From assembly GCA_018829865.1 (NCBI GenBank), contig JAHJTR010000049.1, positions 1 through 18,405 on the forward strand: 18,405 bases of DNA, written 5' to 3'. Below the pieces are notes generated by a model that worked only from the letters and a program-made list of their open reading frames with translations, ran no database searches and was not told where the DNA came from. This DNA is from Patescibacteria group bacterium. GTDB taxonomy: Bacteria; Patescibacteriota; Gracilibacteria; UBA1369; JAHJTR01. Below, one piece after another: positions 1 through 7,731 of the stretch (position 1 is the stretch's first letter; every line of letters starts with the position of its first letter). Position numbers and translations under genes: made by a program.

Positions 1-2
1 AC

Positions 3-2006
3 ATGGGGATAAGCGCAATCAGCTTTATATTAGCCTTTTTTGGGCTATTCAACGCCGCAGGTGTACGCACAGCAGCCTTAATCATCCTTTTACTCGCCAT
101 CCCCTCATACAAAGAAATTTTCGCCAACCTCTTCAAGAAAAAAACAATCACATTTAATTATTATTCAGCCGTCACGATAGTCTTCTTCTTCGCCTTAATG
201 TCATCTCTTTATTATATTTTAGCAACTTTCCACGACATCCCGGTCGGCATCGACGGCGCCCGCGAATACGTAAAAATAGTTTTCGATTTAATCCGAATGG
301 GGGAGTTACCTCAGGGGCATGCCCCATATTACGCCAATTTATTCCAAGGTTACGCATCTCTATTAACCTGGCAAAATTTAAGAGCAATGATGACAATCCC
401 ATTCTTCAATTTCATCATGGCCTTCTCAGTCTTTTACGCTTTAGGACGCCGATATTTCGCTGCCCCCAAGCGAGCACTTTTTTTACTCATCATCTCAGTA
501 GGCGCCATGGCTATGACTTTCTTCCTAACCATCCTGGATCATAAAACGGAGTTCTTTGCCTTATTCATGGGATTATTAGGAATTTATTACTTACTTGCCT
601 GGCGTTACACCAAAGCCAACAAAAAAACCACCACCTTAAATTTAATCTTAGCCGCACTTTTCATCGGCATGGCCTTCACCGCCAAAATGACCTTCCTTAT
701 CCTCCTTTTAGCCGCCATCACCTTCATCTTCCAGCGATATTTCAAAAAACTCGGAATTCTTGCCGGTATTTTCGCCGGTTTAAGTTTAATTTCATTCGGT
801 TATAAATTAATAATTCCGGGAGTTCAAATCACTCCATCAGGCTACACAAACTTAGCTTTAATATTCGGCGCCGCCTTTTTATTAATTTTAGGAATTATTC
901 TCTTTAGAAACAGCAAAAAATTCTTTAGCGGCATCAAAAAAGTAGTTATTTTTGGCATGATAGCAGCCATACCTCTGGTTCCATGGATGGGCGTTCATTA
1001 TCTTGAAGTAGAAGCATTTCATGTACAAGGCCTATTATTCGGAAAATTCCCCACAGTAGACAGCGCCGCCATCAAAGCCGGAGTTGAATGCGGAGAAGGA
1101 ATAGGTTTCGCTCAAGATTTCGGCAGATACATCAGCCACGAAACCGACGCCGGCAGTTTTTTCAAAAAGTACGCAACATTACCGTGGGAAATGACAGTCA
1201 ACAGCCTGAATCCCAACTCCAACACCACAGATATCGGCTTCCTGGGGCTAGCCTTGGTCGTAATTTTATTCCTCCTCAATTACAAAAAACGCAAAACAGC
1301 CGTCCTCAAAGGGCTGGTTTTACTAAATCTAATAATGTGGCTCTTCTGGATTTTACTCAGCCCCGGAGTCACCTGGTACGCATTAATCGCCCTTGTCTCC
1401 CTCTTCTTAATCTTCTCAGCCTTGTGGGCCGACTGGAAAACCCAAAAAGCTTTCGTCATCCTGATAAATATCTTCATCATTTTCTTCATCGGAATCACCA
1501 GCAATTTCCACATCATGCGCGTCATCCCCAAAATTTATCTGGGTATGGCAACAGGCGTTATTAGTGATCAAAAGTTCTTCAACATGTCATTCCCGGGTTA
1601 TGGTCCCATCCTGAATACTCTAAAAGATGAAGATTCCATGCTGAAAAACAAGCGCTACGTTATCAAGGCGGGCGGAACAATGGAATTCTTTATGCGTCAC
1701 GGTTATGAAATTGTTTATGAGGATAATTATCTGGACTTCATCGATTGCGGACTAACCCAATACAACGATAATGCCCGCGCGTTTTTAAGTAATATTAAAA
1801 ATAAAGGAGTCGACTACATCTTCATCAGCAAACACATGATAGGGGATGCGAGAGGTGTGATTAGCAAAAGATACCTAAGGGCCTACAACCTCATCGCCCC
1901 TCACCTCGAAATCGTAGTCAACAGCGATAAAATCTTCTACGGCAAAATCCCTGACTCAATCCGCATGCAATCAGCAAATACTTTGATAGAAGGTGAAGAC
2001 AATTGA
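3..2006 (+). CDS. Polytopic membrane protein, probable GT-C-type glycosyltransferase; 5' end may be cut by the window
   Basis: At least 667 residues. The ATG at position 3 is the first codon available, and the reading begins directly inside hydrophobic sequence, so the true start may lie upstream. Roughly the first 510 residues alternate hydrophobic helices (about 10-13) with short loops. After a helix at about 53-73 comes a loop (about 75-127) carrying an acidic pair in GIDGAREY. That position resembles the acidic loop that follows the first helix in GT-C glycosyltransferases, which move sugars from lipid-phosphate donors outside the membrane. The last ~150 residues are soluble and include GVDYIFISK, a type of tail common on such proteins. 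The architecture is visible; the glycosyltransferase role is inferred from topology and no single catalytic motif proves it. It could instead be a polymerase, flippase or other polytopic protein. Arginine is mostly CGN (14 of 20 by hand count). The stop is TGA. Confidence 0.6.
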   Translation: MGISAISFILAFFGLFNAAGVRTAALIILLLAIPSYKEIFANLFKKKTITFNYYSAVTIVFFFALMSSLYYILATFHDIPVGIDGAREYVKIVFDLIRMGELPQGHAPYYANLFQGYASLLTWQNLRAMMTIPFFNFIMAFSVFYALGRRYFAAPKRALFLLIISVGAMAMTFFLTILDHKTEFFALFMGLLGIYYLLAWRYTKANKKTTTLNLILAALFIGMAFTAKMTFLILLLAAITFIFQRYFKKLGILAGIFAGLSLISFGYKLIIPGVQITPSGYTNLALIFGAAFLLILGIILFRNSKKFFSGIKKVVIFGMIAAIPLVPWMGVHYLEVEAFHVQGLLFGKFPTVDSAAIKAGVECGEGIGFAQDFGRYISHETDAGSFFKKYATLPWEMTVNSLNPNSNTTDIGFLGLALVVILFLLNYKKRKTAVLKGLVLLNLIMWLFWILLSPGVTWYALIALVSLFLIFSALWADWKTQKAFVILINIFIIFFIGITSNFHIMRVIPKIYLGMATGVISDQKFFNMSFPGYGPILNTLKDEDSMLKNKRYVIKAGGTMEFFMRHGYEIVYEDNYLDFIDCGLTQYNDNARAFLSNIKNKGVDYIFISKHMIGDARGVISKRYLRAYNLIAPHLEIVVNSDKIFYGKIPDSIRMQSANTLIEGEDN

Positions 2007-2130
2007 TTATTAATAAAAAAGAGCTGATAGCTGAACCATTAATCAGTGTTGCTCATGCCTTAACTTTCATAACGAATTCTAATATTGTGAACTGTAATTT
2101 AAAGCAGTGCCATAAGGATAGTATTTTTTC

Positions 2131-2160
2131 TTGACTCCTAATCCCATATAACGGTAAATT
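2131..2160 (+). promoter_or_regulatory. Candidate sigma70-type promoter for the lipoprotein-like gene
   Basis: TTGACT (2131-2136) is followed by an 18-base spacer and TAAATT (2155-2160). The predicted transcript would start near 2167, about 27 bases before the ATG at 2194. The -35 element is good and the -10 element is moderate. The rest of the 2007-2193 gap is AT-rich, and I see no terminator with a T-run or RNA gene in it. Confidence 0.35.
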
Positions 2161-2193
2161 ACATCCTATTAATATAATAATTAATCAAATATT

Positions 2194-3009
2194 ATGGTAC
2201 AACAAGCCGAAAACCAGTATGAATTTATAGACGATGAGTGCAAATCACCAGTTGACAGCACTGAAACAGGAATTTCTCTGGATAATCAAAGAGAGGGCAC
2301 CAAAGGTGAAATGAAAAAGTGGCTAGCAATAGCGTGCGGGGTAGTGGGAGCTGGAGCAGCGCTAAGTACATCCGGCTGTGTACATCCTGAGGTCATCGGA
2401 GTTCAAGATAAACTTGCAATGGTAGAAAGAGAACTGGTTCGAGCCAGAAACGAGAGAGAAGCTATCAATCTTAGACTGGAAAAAATGGCTGCAAAAAAGA
2501 ATTCCGGATCTGATAAGTCAAAAAGTCCCGCATCTGGTTCATCATCCGTATCAAGACCAACACAAAGGTTAATAGCTAAGGCCATTTCCAATAGAACATA
2601 TTTTAGTCGTGATTGCCGACAAGCAAGAGAGGATGACAAACGTTGGAAAGAAATAATTCAATCCGAAAGAAAAAATGCTCCAACAAAAAAAGAAAAAACC
2701 AATCGCGCCGGCAAAACACCTCGGGCACTTGCCTATACTTTGGAACGAATGAAAAATCATCAACAATTTCCGGAATGTATTGCGGATGCCACCCCAATAG
2801 ACGTAGAAAAAGAGATTGCCAGATTAAGCAAACAACTTTCTCTAAGTAAACAAGCAACTATTAGTGAATGCGTAAATTACATCAGGGATTTAGCTAGCAA
2901 AAAATCAAGACCCGCTCATTATCACTCGCAGACAAAACTATTTTGTCGACTACTTCTCCGTCACTGGGGTATAAATACAAGCTCTGAAACAGCTAATACT
3001 GGGAAATAA
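2194..3009 (+). CDS. Exported lipoprotein-like protein with coiled coil; start uncertain (2194 or 2311)
   Basis: The full frame gives 271 residues. Residues 40-64 look like a lipoprotein signal: MKKWLAIACG, a small-residue hydrophobic core, then STSGC with C62 as the candidate lipidated cysteine. The -3 residue is Thr rather than the usual Leu, so the lipobox is imperfect. Residues about 70-103 form a charged heptad-like coiled coil. A Ser/Lys/Pro-rich linker and a basic helical region with several Cys (C140, C195, C226, C247) follow. I recognise no catalytic domain. I list the ATG at 2194 because the frame opens just there, reads like coding DNA, and lies ~27 bases after a candidate promoter. 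The ATG at 2311 (232 residues) gives a textbook signal peptide and has AAGGTG just upstream, though closely spaced. The next gene is convergent. Function unknown. Confidence 0.65.
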   Translation: MVQQAENQYEFIDDECKSPVDSTETGISLDNQREGTKGEMKKWLAIACGVVGAGAALSTSGCVHPEVIGVQDKLAMVERELVRARNEREAINLRLEKMAAKKNSGSDKSKSPASGSSSVSRPTQRLIAKAISNRTYFSRDCRQAREDDKRWKEIIQSERKNAPTKKEKTNRAGKTPRALAYTLERMKNHQQFPECIADATPIDVEKEIARLSKQLSLSKQATISECVNYIRDLASKKSRPAHYHSQTKLFCRLLLRHWGINTSSETANTGK

Positions 3010-3057
3010 TAACAATACTTAAACACCGCCACTGATAGCTAGAACACGACATTAGTT

Positions 3058-3081
3058 GGAGCAGGGCTACAGCCCTGCTCC
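3058..3081. terminator. Perfect 10-bp GC-rich hairpin between convergent genes
   Basis: GGAGCAGGGC (3058-3067), loop TACA, GCCCTGCTCC (3072-3081). The stem is perfect and strong and lies 4 bases beyond the leuS stop and 48 bases beyond the lipoprotein stop. Neither strand has a T-run after it, so it is not a textbook intrinsic terminator. It may stop or pause transcription from both sides, protect mRNA 3' ends, or be one copy of a REP-like dispersed palindrome. Confidence 0.5.
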
Positions 3082-3085
3082 TTCC

Positions 3086-5500
3086 CTACAAAACCACAAA
3101 ATTAACAATCTTCCCAGCCACATAAATCTCTTTCTTAAGCGCTCCTTCACTCAAATGCTTCGCCACATTCAGAATCTCCTTCGCAGCCTTAAGCACCTTC
3201 TCTTTCGACGCATCCGCCTCAATCACCAAACTCCCTCGCACCTTCCCATTAACCTGCACCGCAATCTCAACCGTATCTTCAACAATCAATTCTTTATCAT
3301 AAGTCGGCCATTCCTCATTAAAAACACACTCTTTTTCTCCAAGTCTATGCCAAAGTTCCTCAGCCAAATGCGGCGCAATCGGCGCAATCAGCTTAATCAC
3401 AGACTTCTTATGCCCCTCATTTAGCCCAATTTTCTGCGCATTATTCGTATATTCCATCAAAGCCGAAATACACGTATTGAACTGCATTTTACTAATATCA
3501 TCGCTCACTTTCTTAATAGTTTTATGTAGGAGAGTTTCAGCCTGCGCCTCATTTTCAGGCTCATTAACTGTCAAAATTAACTTCCAAAATTTATCGGCAA
3601 ATCTCGCAGTCCCGGTAATTCCCTTATCATTCCAATCTCCTCCATCCGTAAACGGCCCCATAAACATCAAATACATTCTAAAAACATCAGCGCCATAATT
3701 CTCCACAAATTCATCAGGACTAACCGTATTGCCCTTGGATTTACTCATCTTAGCACCATCTTTAGTAATCAGTCCTTGATGAACAAGTTTCTTGAACGGC
3801 TCTTTATGCTTCGTATAGCCAAGATCGTGCATTACTTTATGAATGAATCTGGCGTACAAAAGATGCATACAAGCATGCTCCGGCCCACCAATATACATAT
3901 CAACCGGCAGCCATTTATCGGCCATAGCATTGCTAAAAGGCTTATCTTTCATCTCACTGCAAACGTATCTAAAATAATACCAGCTTGAACACACAAAAGT
4001 ATCCAATGTATCAACCTCTCGCTTGGCTTCACCCCCGCATTTAGGGCACTTCACATTCACAAAAGCCTCATTAGTCTCAAGAGGGGACTTCCCCTTAGGC
4101 TTATAATCCTTCACATCCGGCAGCATCACGGGCAATTCAGCCTCTTCAACCGGAACTTCGCCACATTCATCACAAAAAACAATCGGAATAGGAGCACCCC
4201 AATAACGTTGACGGCTAATTAACCAGTCTCGTAGGCGATAATTCACCACTCGCTTGCCCCAGCCCTTTTTCTCAAGGTGATCCATAATAGCTTCCTTAGC
4301 CTTCATTATCTCCATCCCATCTAAAAACTCACTATTAATCATAATACCCGCATCTTCCTGCACTTGCTCAGGACGGGTAATCTTGGATTTATCACCATCT
4401 TTACCAATAACAACCCGAATAATCTCAAGTCCCTTTGCCAAAGCGAACTCAAAATCACGAATATCATGCCCCGGAACGCCAACAACGCAGCCCGTCCCCA
4501 CATTTGCCAGCACAAAATCACTTACAAATATCGGTAATTTGGCACCGGTCAGGTTATTTATCGCCTTCAGCCCCGTATCAACCCCGGTTTTTTTGCCACC
4601 CTCCGCAATTCGCTCAAGCTCGGTCTTTTTATTAGATCTGGCAATATAATCTTCAATCTTAACAAGATCAATAAAATTAGCCTTATTTCTCTTAACAAAC
4701 TCACTTTCCGGCGCCACCACGATAAAAGTCGCCCCAAAATTAGTATCCGGCCTTGTAGTAAAGCAAGTAATTTTATCTTCAATTCCCTCGACCTCATAGC
4801 TAATATCAATCCCTTCACTGCGCCCAATCCAGTTTTTCTGCATTAAAATCGTCTTTTCCGGCCAATCAAGCTCACTATGATCTAGCAATTGCTCTGTATA
4901 GTCGGTAATCTTAAAAAACCACTGTGCCATCTCTTTTTGCTCAACCTCGCTATTACAGCGCTCACAATGCCCTTCTTGTACTTGCTCATTTGCCAGCACC
5001 GTCATACACCCGCCGCACCAGTTAAGTGGCGCTTTTTTGCGATATGCAAGGCCTTTTTTATATAGTTGGAGGAATATCCACTGCGTCCATTTATAATAAT
5101 CCGGTTCACTTGTCACTATTTCCTTATCCCAATCATACATAGTCCCCATTTTCCTCAGCTGCATGCGCATATACTCAACATTCTTCGCCGTACTAGCCGC
5201 AGGATGAACCCCCGTTTTAATCGCATAATTCTCAGCGGGAAGCCCAAAACTATCAAACCCCATCGGCTCAAACACATTATGGCCCATCATTCTCATATAT
5301 CTACCAAAACTATCAGCCGGCGCATAATTATACCAATGCCCCAAATGCAATTTATCCCCGGAAGGATAGGGGAACATCACCAAATTATAGTATTTAGGCC
5401 TTTTGTCGTCCTGCAAATCGGTTTCATGAAGACCACGCCTAGCCCATTCCTGCTGCCATTTATTCTCAATTTCAGCGGGATTATAGCGATCATTATCCAT
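3086..5500 (-). CDS. leuS: Leucyl-tRNA synthetase
   Basis: This class I enzyme charges tRNA-Leu with leucine in the cytoplasm. With the start at 5500 it has 804 residues, somewhat short of the ~860 of E. coli. It shows the HIGH motif as HLGH (52-55), a Cys4 zinc site (C162, C165, C179, C182), and the CP1 editing domain with TTRPDT (248-253) and VPGHDIRD (342-349), whose Asp346 matches the editing aspartate. A second Cys-rich segment (CDECG, CPKCGG) follows, then KMSKS (584-588), the anticodon-binding helices and a C-terminal domain. The frame stays open 39 codons upstream to an ATG at 5617, but that extension is hydrophobic, atypical for the family, and contains the candidate promoter. The start at 5500 reproduces the usual family opening (RYNPAEIENKWQ). 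No clear Shine-Dalgarno precedes 5500; one (GAAGGA) precedes 5617. Confidence 0.97.
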   Translation of the reverse strand: MDNDRYNPAEIENKWQQEWARRGLHETDLQDDKRPKYYNLVMFPYPSGDKLHLGHWYNYAPADSFGRYMRMMGHNVFEPMGFDSFGLPAENYAIKTGVHPAASTAKNVEYMRMQLRKMGTMYDWDKEIVTSEPDYYKWTQWIFLQLYKKGLAYRKKAPLNWCGGCMTVLANEQVQEGHCERCNSEVEQKEMAQWFFKITDYTEQLLDHSELDWPEKTILMQKNWIGRSEGIDISYEVEGIEDKITCFTTRPDTNFGATFIVVAPESEFVKRNKANFIDLVKIEDYIARSNKKTELERIAEGGKKTGVDTGLKAINNLTGAKLPIFVSDFVLANVGTGCVVGVPGHDIRDFEFALAKGLEIIRVVIGKDGDKSKITRPEQVQEDAGIMINSEFLDGMEIMKAKEAIMDHLEKKGWGKRVVNYRLRDWLISRQRYWGAPIPIVFCDECGEVPVEEAELPVMLPDVKDYKPKGKSPLETNEAFVNVKCPKCGGEAKREVDTLDTFVCSSWYYFRYVCSEMKDKPFSNAMADKWLPVDMYIGGPEHACMHLLYARFIHKVMHDLGYTKHKEPFKKLVHQGLITKDGAKMSKSKGNTVSPDEFVENYGADVFRMYLMFMGPFTDGGDWNDKGITGTARFADKFWKLILTVNEPENEAQAETLLHKTIKKVSDDISKMQFNTCISALMEYTNNAQKIGLNEGHKKSVIKLIAPIAPHLAEELWHRLGEKECVFNEEWPTYDKELIVEDTVEIAVQVNGKVRGSLVIEADASKEKVLKAAKEILNVAKHLSEGALKKEIYVAGKIVNFVVL

Positions 5501-5531
5501 ATATAAGCTAATTAAAAAACAATCGTCACTA

Positions 5532-5559
5532 AATATACTAGTAATCCACCGAAATGCAA
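5532..5559 (-). promoter_or_regulatory. Candidate leuS promoter
   Basis: On the minus strand, TTGCAT (5559-5554), a 16-base spacer, then TATATT (5537-5532). The -10 matches 5 of 6 consensus bases and the -35 matches 3 of 6. Predicted initiation is near 5525, about 25 bases before the leuS ATG at 5500. It lies inside the in-frame upstream extension and downstream of the terminator at 5673-5637, which fits independent transcription of leuS from 5500. Confidence 0.4.
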
Positions 5560-5636
5560 AACCCAAATACAATGTATAAATCGCCAAAATAAGCATGAAA
5601 TAGCCCCTAAAAGACATATATCCTTCGGAATATTTT

Positions 5637-5673
5637 AAAAAACCGGCTTAATTAACTTATTTATCCGCCGGTT
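5637..5673 (-). terminator. Intrinsic terminator after the small membrane-protein gene
   Basis: Read on the minus strand: AACCGGC (5673-5667), a 19-base AT-rich loop, GCCGGTT (5647-5641), then four more T, giving six T in a row. It lies 31 bases after the stop codon at 5705. The long loop weakens it somewhat; the GC core and T-run support it. Confidence 0.55.
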
Positions 5674-5704
5674 AAACTTAAAAGCGCTTGAGAATGTAAG
5701 TTGT

Positions 5705-5881
5705 TTAAAGGCCTTCATCAATTCTATCCAGCTTAAACTCAATTATCTCATCATTAATAATACTGGCTTGATGAATATCTTGCTCTGAATGATTAAATAT
5801 AAGGATTCCGGTTGCTAAACTCACAATAAACACAGAAATTGCAATAATTATGAGTTTCAGGTTCTGATTGAGGTATTTCAT
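5705..5881 (-). CDS. Small single-pass membrane protein, 58 residues, unknown function
   Basis: The frame runs from ATG (5881-5879) to TAA (5707-5705). The N-terminus is short and weakly basic (MKYLNQNLK). One hydrophobic helix at about 9-29 follows, then an acidic, polar tail of ~29 residues, so an N-in, tail-out orientation is likely. Support for a real gene is contextual: it sits exactly between a consensus promoter (5979-5951) and an intrinsic terminator (5673-5637). No Shine-Dalgarno precedes the ATG. The leader has an imperfect hairpin, TTTAAGAAAA / TTTTCCTTAAA with a TGGC-complement loop (5916-5892), ending 10 bases before the ATG. Family unknown. Possible roles such as a membrane peptide regulator or toxin-like peptide are speculation. 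A non-coding RNA made from the same promoter is the main alternative. Confidence 0.6.
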   Translation of the reverse strand: MKYLNQNLKLIIIAISVFIVSLATGILIFNHSEQDIHQASIINDEIIEFKLDRIDEGL

Positions 5882-5950
5882 GAGGATTTTTTTTAAGGAA
5901 AATGGCTTTTCTTAAACGTTTTAGTATATATGTTAATAATAATTCAAAGA

Positions 5951-5979
5951 ATTATAAAACATTTAATTATAAATGTCAA
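5951..5979 (-). promoter_or_regulatory. Perfect consensus sigma70-type promoter
   Basis: On the minus strand, TTGACA (5979-5974), exactly 17 bases, then TATAAT (5956-5951). All 12 hexamer bases match consensus. Predicted initiation is near 5944, leaving a leader of about 63 bases before the ATG at 5881. It is the best promoter match I found in the window and lies 54 bases past the histidine kinase stop codon. Confidence 0.8.
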
Positions 5980-6032
5980 CATTAAAGACTCATTTTTTCT
6001 CAACAAAATCACACTTTCTCAAAATAACCGTT

Positions 6033-7625
6033 TTAAAGAAGCGTTAAAGGAATCTCAAGAGTAAAGGTAGTCCCTGATAAATCATCCGAAAGTCTTTTAG
6101 CATATTCAACAGAAATACCTAGAGCACCCTCATCCTTAACAATAACTTTCTCATAACCTTCTTCATCCGGAATAGATATAATTGTAAGAAGTATTCCTAA
6201 TTCTCTACACATATCAAGGATAGCAACCAGTCCAATTCCGCTTCCTTTTCCTTCTTTAGTAGTTACTCCTTGTTTAAAAATATTACCTATGACTTCAGCG
6301 GAAAATCCGGGACCATTATCAGATATTTCTAATATTATACTATTAGAAGTTTCCATCATCCTTATATCAATCTTCTTTTCATAATTATTTTCCTCTTCAC
6401 TCAATTCTCCTCCCTCTATTTTTAATTGTTTTTCTTTTTCATTTATTCTTCCTTGTTTAGTGTATAGAGCGCTAATGGCATTATAAATTATATTGCTGAA
6501 CACACATATATCAAGCCGCCATCTATCAGTGCAAGCTAGAAATTCATCCTCCAAATTCGGCGCAGTAACCTTTATTCCCGTTCTCTCATGCAGAACACTT
6601 TGCTTGAAATCCTTTAATCTATCAACAACCAATGTAGCAATATTTGTCCTCTCACTCATTTCTACCTCAGGAGATGGGCGCTCAGAAATTGCACTGAACA
6701 TTGAAAGAGTTGAGCTCACTAATGTTGGGTCCTCTTCAGTGCCCCTCGGGCATGACTTTAGAAAATTAATAGCTTCCAAAAGGGATGCATTAATGAACTC
6801 TAAATATTGAGGCGAATTAGATTCAATTCTATTCTCAAAATTAGGGGCAAAATAATTGTTAATTTTTTCTGTTATTAGCTCGTATATTTCGTCATCGGTC
6901 ATAGGTTTACGAGACTTCTTATGACAATCTAAGGCTTCATTAAAAGCATCAGCAATGCTTGTATTCAGAAAAGATGCTATTTGATGCTTGCAGCTATCCA
7001 TATTTGAATCAATAGGTGAGGAGTCGGTGTCATCATGGCAATCGGATATTTCAGCCATTATCGCCCTCTTCTCTTTAAGCTGATTAGCGGTTAATATCGC
7101 GGATTCATTCCACATATTTCTCATGTGTTTTTCTAAGTCTTCAAAAATAATAGAATAAATTACAACATTAAAGGATGCCTCCATAACTTCAAGAAAATAT
7201 TGTATGTCGACAAGCTTTTCTCCAATATCCATACCCTTTTCTTCCTCAGTCTTTATTAATTCAAGAATCTCCTTAATCCCCTCAGAGAGTTCTTTTAAGG
7301 CGCTTTCTATGTTTTCACCCAGATTAAACATCCAGGCATAATCAACCATTGGAGCGAACCGATTTTTTCTGTCATGAAGTAGTAGTTGGAGTATTCTAAC
7401 TGTTCTTCTTTTCCTTTCGGCATCATCACACAGGTCAGCATTGTTGAATTGATCAGTGCTGTTTTTACTGTCATCAACCTGCTCCACCCCTTTCTGATCA
7501 GTCAGCCCTTGATCACTTACACCGCAGCAGGCGACATCATCGCCTTCAACAGTACCAAGAGCACCATCGGTACGCTGCTCTGAACTGCCTTCTTCATTAT
7601 TCCTTTCCCCAAATTCTTCCAGCAT
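6033..7625 (-). CDS. Soluble orphan sensor histidine kinase with GHKL ATPase domain
   Basis: 530 residues with no membrane helix. Residues 1-70 are acidic and probably disordered. LLLHDRKNRFAPMV (81-94) resembles a histidine kinase H-box, with H84 the candidate phosphorylated residue. About 280 residues of mostly helical sequence follow with no domain I can name. The catalytic ATPase domain occupies about 365-530: N-box SNIIYNA (377-383), G1 DNGPG (436-440), G2 GSGIGL (461-466) and the closing GTTFTLEIP. Known members autophosphorylate on His and pass phosphate to a response regulator; no receiver or regulator gene is visible here. The long gap between H84 and the ATPase domain is unusual and could hold a sensor, or H84 may not be the true site. 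It is divergent from the cNMP-binding gene. Arginine is 18 of 23 AGA/AGG. No Shine-Dalgarno is seen. Confidence 0.8.
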   Translation of the reverse strand: MLEEFGERNNEEGSSEQRTDGALGTVEGDDVACCGVSDQGLTDQKGVEQVDDSKNSTDQFNNADLCDDAERKRRTVRILQLLLHDRKNRFAPMVDYAWMFNLGENIESALKELSEGIKEILELIKTEEEKGMDIGEKLVDIQYFLEVMEASFNVVIYSIIFEDLEKHMRNMWNESAILTANQLKEKRAIMAEISDCHDDTDSSPIDSNMDSCKHQIASFLNTSIADAFNEALDCHKKSRKPMTDDEIYELITEKINNYFAPNFENRIESNSPQYLEFINASLLEAINFLKSCPRGTEEDPTLVSSTLSMFSAISERPSPEVEMSERTNIATLVVDRLKDFKQSVLHERTGIKVTAPNLEDEFLACTDRWRLDICVFSNIIYNAISALYTKQGRINEKEKQLKIEGGELSEEENNYEKKIDIRMMETSNSIILEISDNGPGFSAEVIGNIFKQGVTTKEGKGSGIGLVAILDMCRELGILLTIISIPDEEGYEKVIVKDEGALGISVEYAKRLSDDLSGTTFTLEIPLTLL

Positions 7626-7656
7626 CTATTCAAAAATTATATTTTATAATATCAAA

Positions 7657-7679
7657 CTATAACATATATGTTGTTATAG
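7657..7679. promoter_or_regulatory. Inverted repeat in the divergent promoter region, candidate operator
   Basis: CTATAACA (7657-7664), 7 bases, TGTTATAG (7672-7679): perfect 8-base arms between the starts of the histidine kinase (7625, minus) and the cNMP-binding gene (7732, plus). A TATAAT-like element on the minus strand (7641-7636) lies beside it. The half-site spacing would suit a dimeric regulator. AT-rich 8-base arms arise by chance a few times in 18 kb, so the location is the main support. Confidence 0.35.
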
Positions 7680-7731
7680 CAAGGATTAATTAAGTGTATT
7701 CCGACTCCTAATTTCATGAAAAATCAAAAAT

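Noticed and set aside
1088..1564. Open frame of 158 codons on the plus strand inside the membrane-protein gene.
   Set aside because: It lies wholly within a better-supported gene in another frame and its Arg/Gln/His-rich product looks like a frame shadow.
5066..5506. Open frame of 146 codons on the plus strand opposite leuS.
   Set aside because: It is antisense to highly conserved leuS codons, with low-complexity His/Ile/Pro composition and no start signals.
5501..6032. A 530-base gap that could hold a tRNA or CRISPR array.
   Set aside because: No cloverleaf or spaced repeats were seen; the small membrane-protein unit and the leuS promoter account for it.
2133..7712. The 10-mer GACTCCTAAT occurs at 2133-2142 and 7703-7712, each shortly upstream of a plus-strand gene, with partly similar flanks.
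   Set aside because: Over a hundred repeated 10-mers are expected by chance in 18 kb, and the two copies lie at different distances from their genes.
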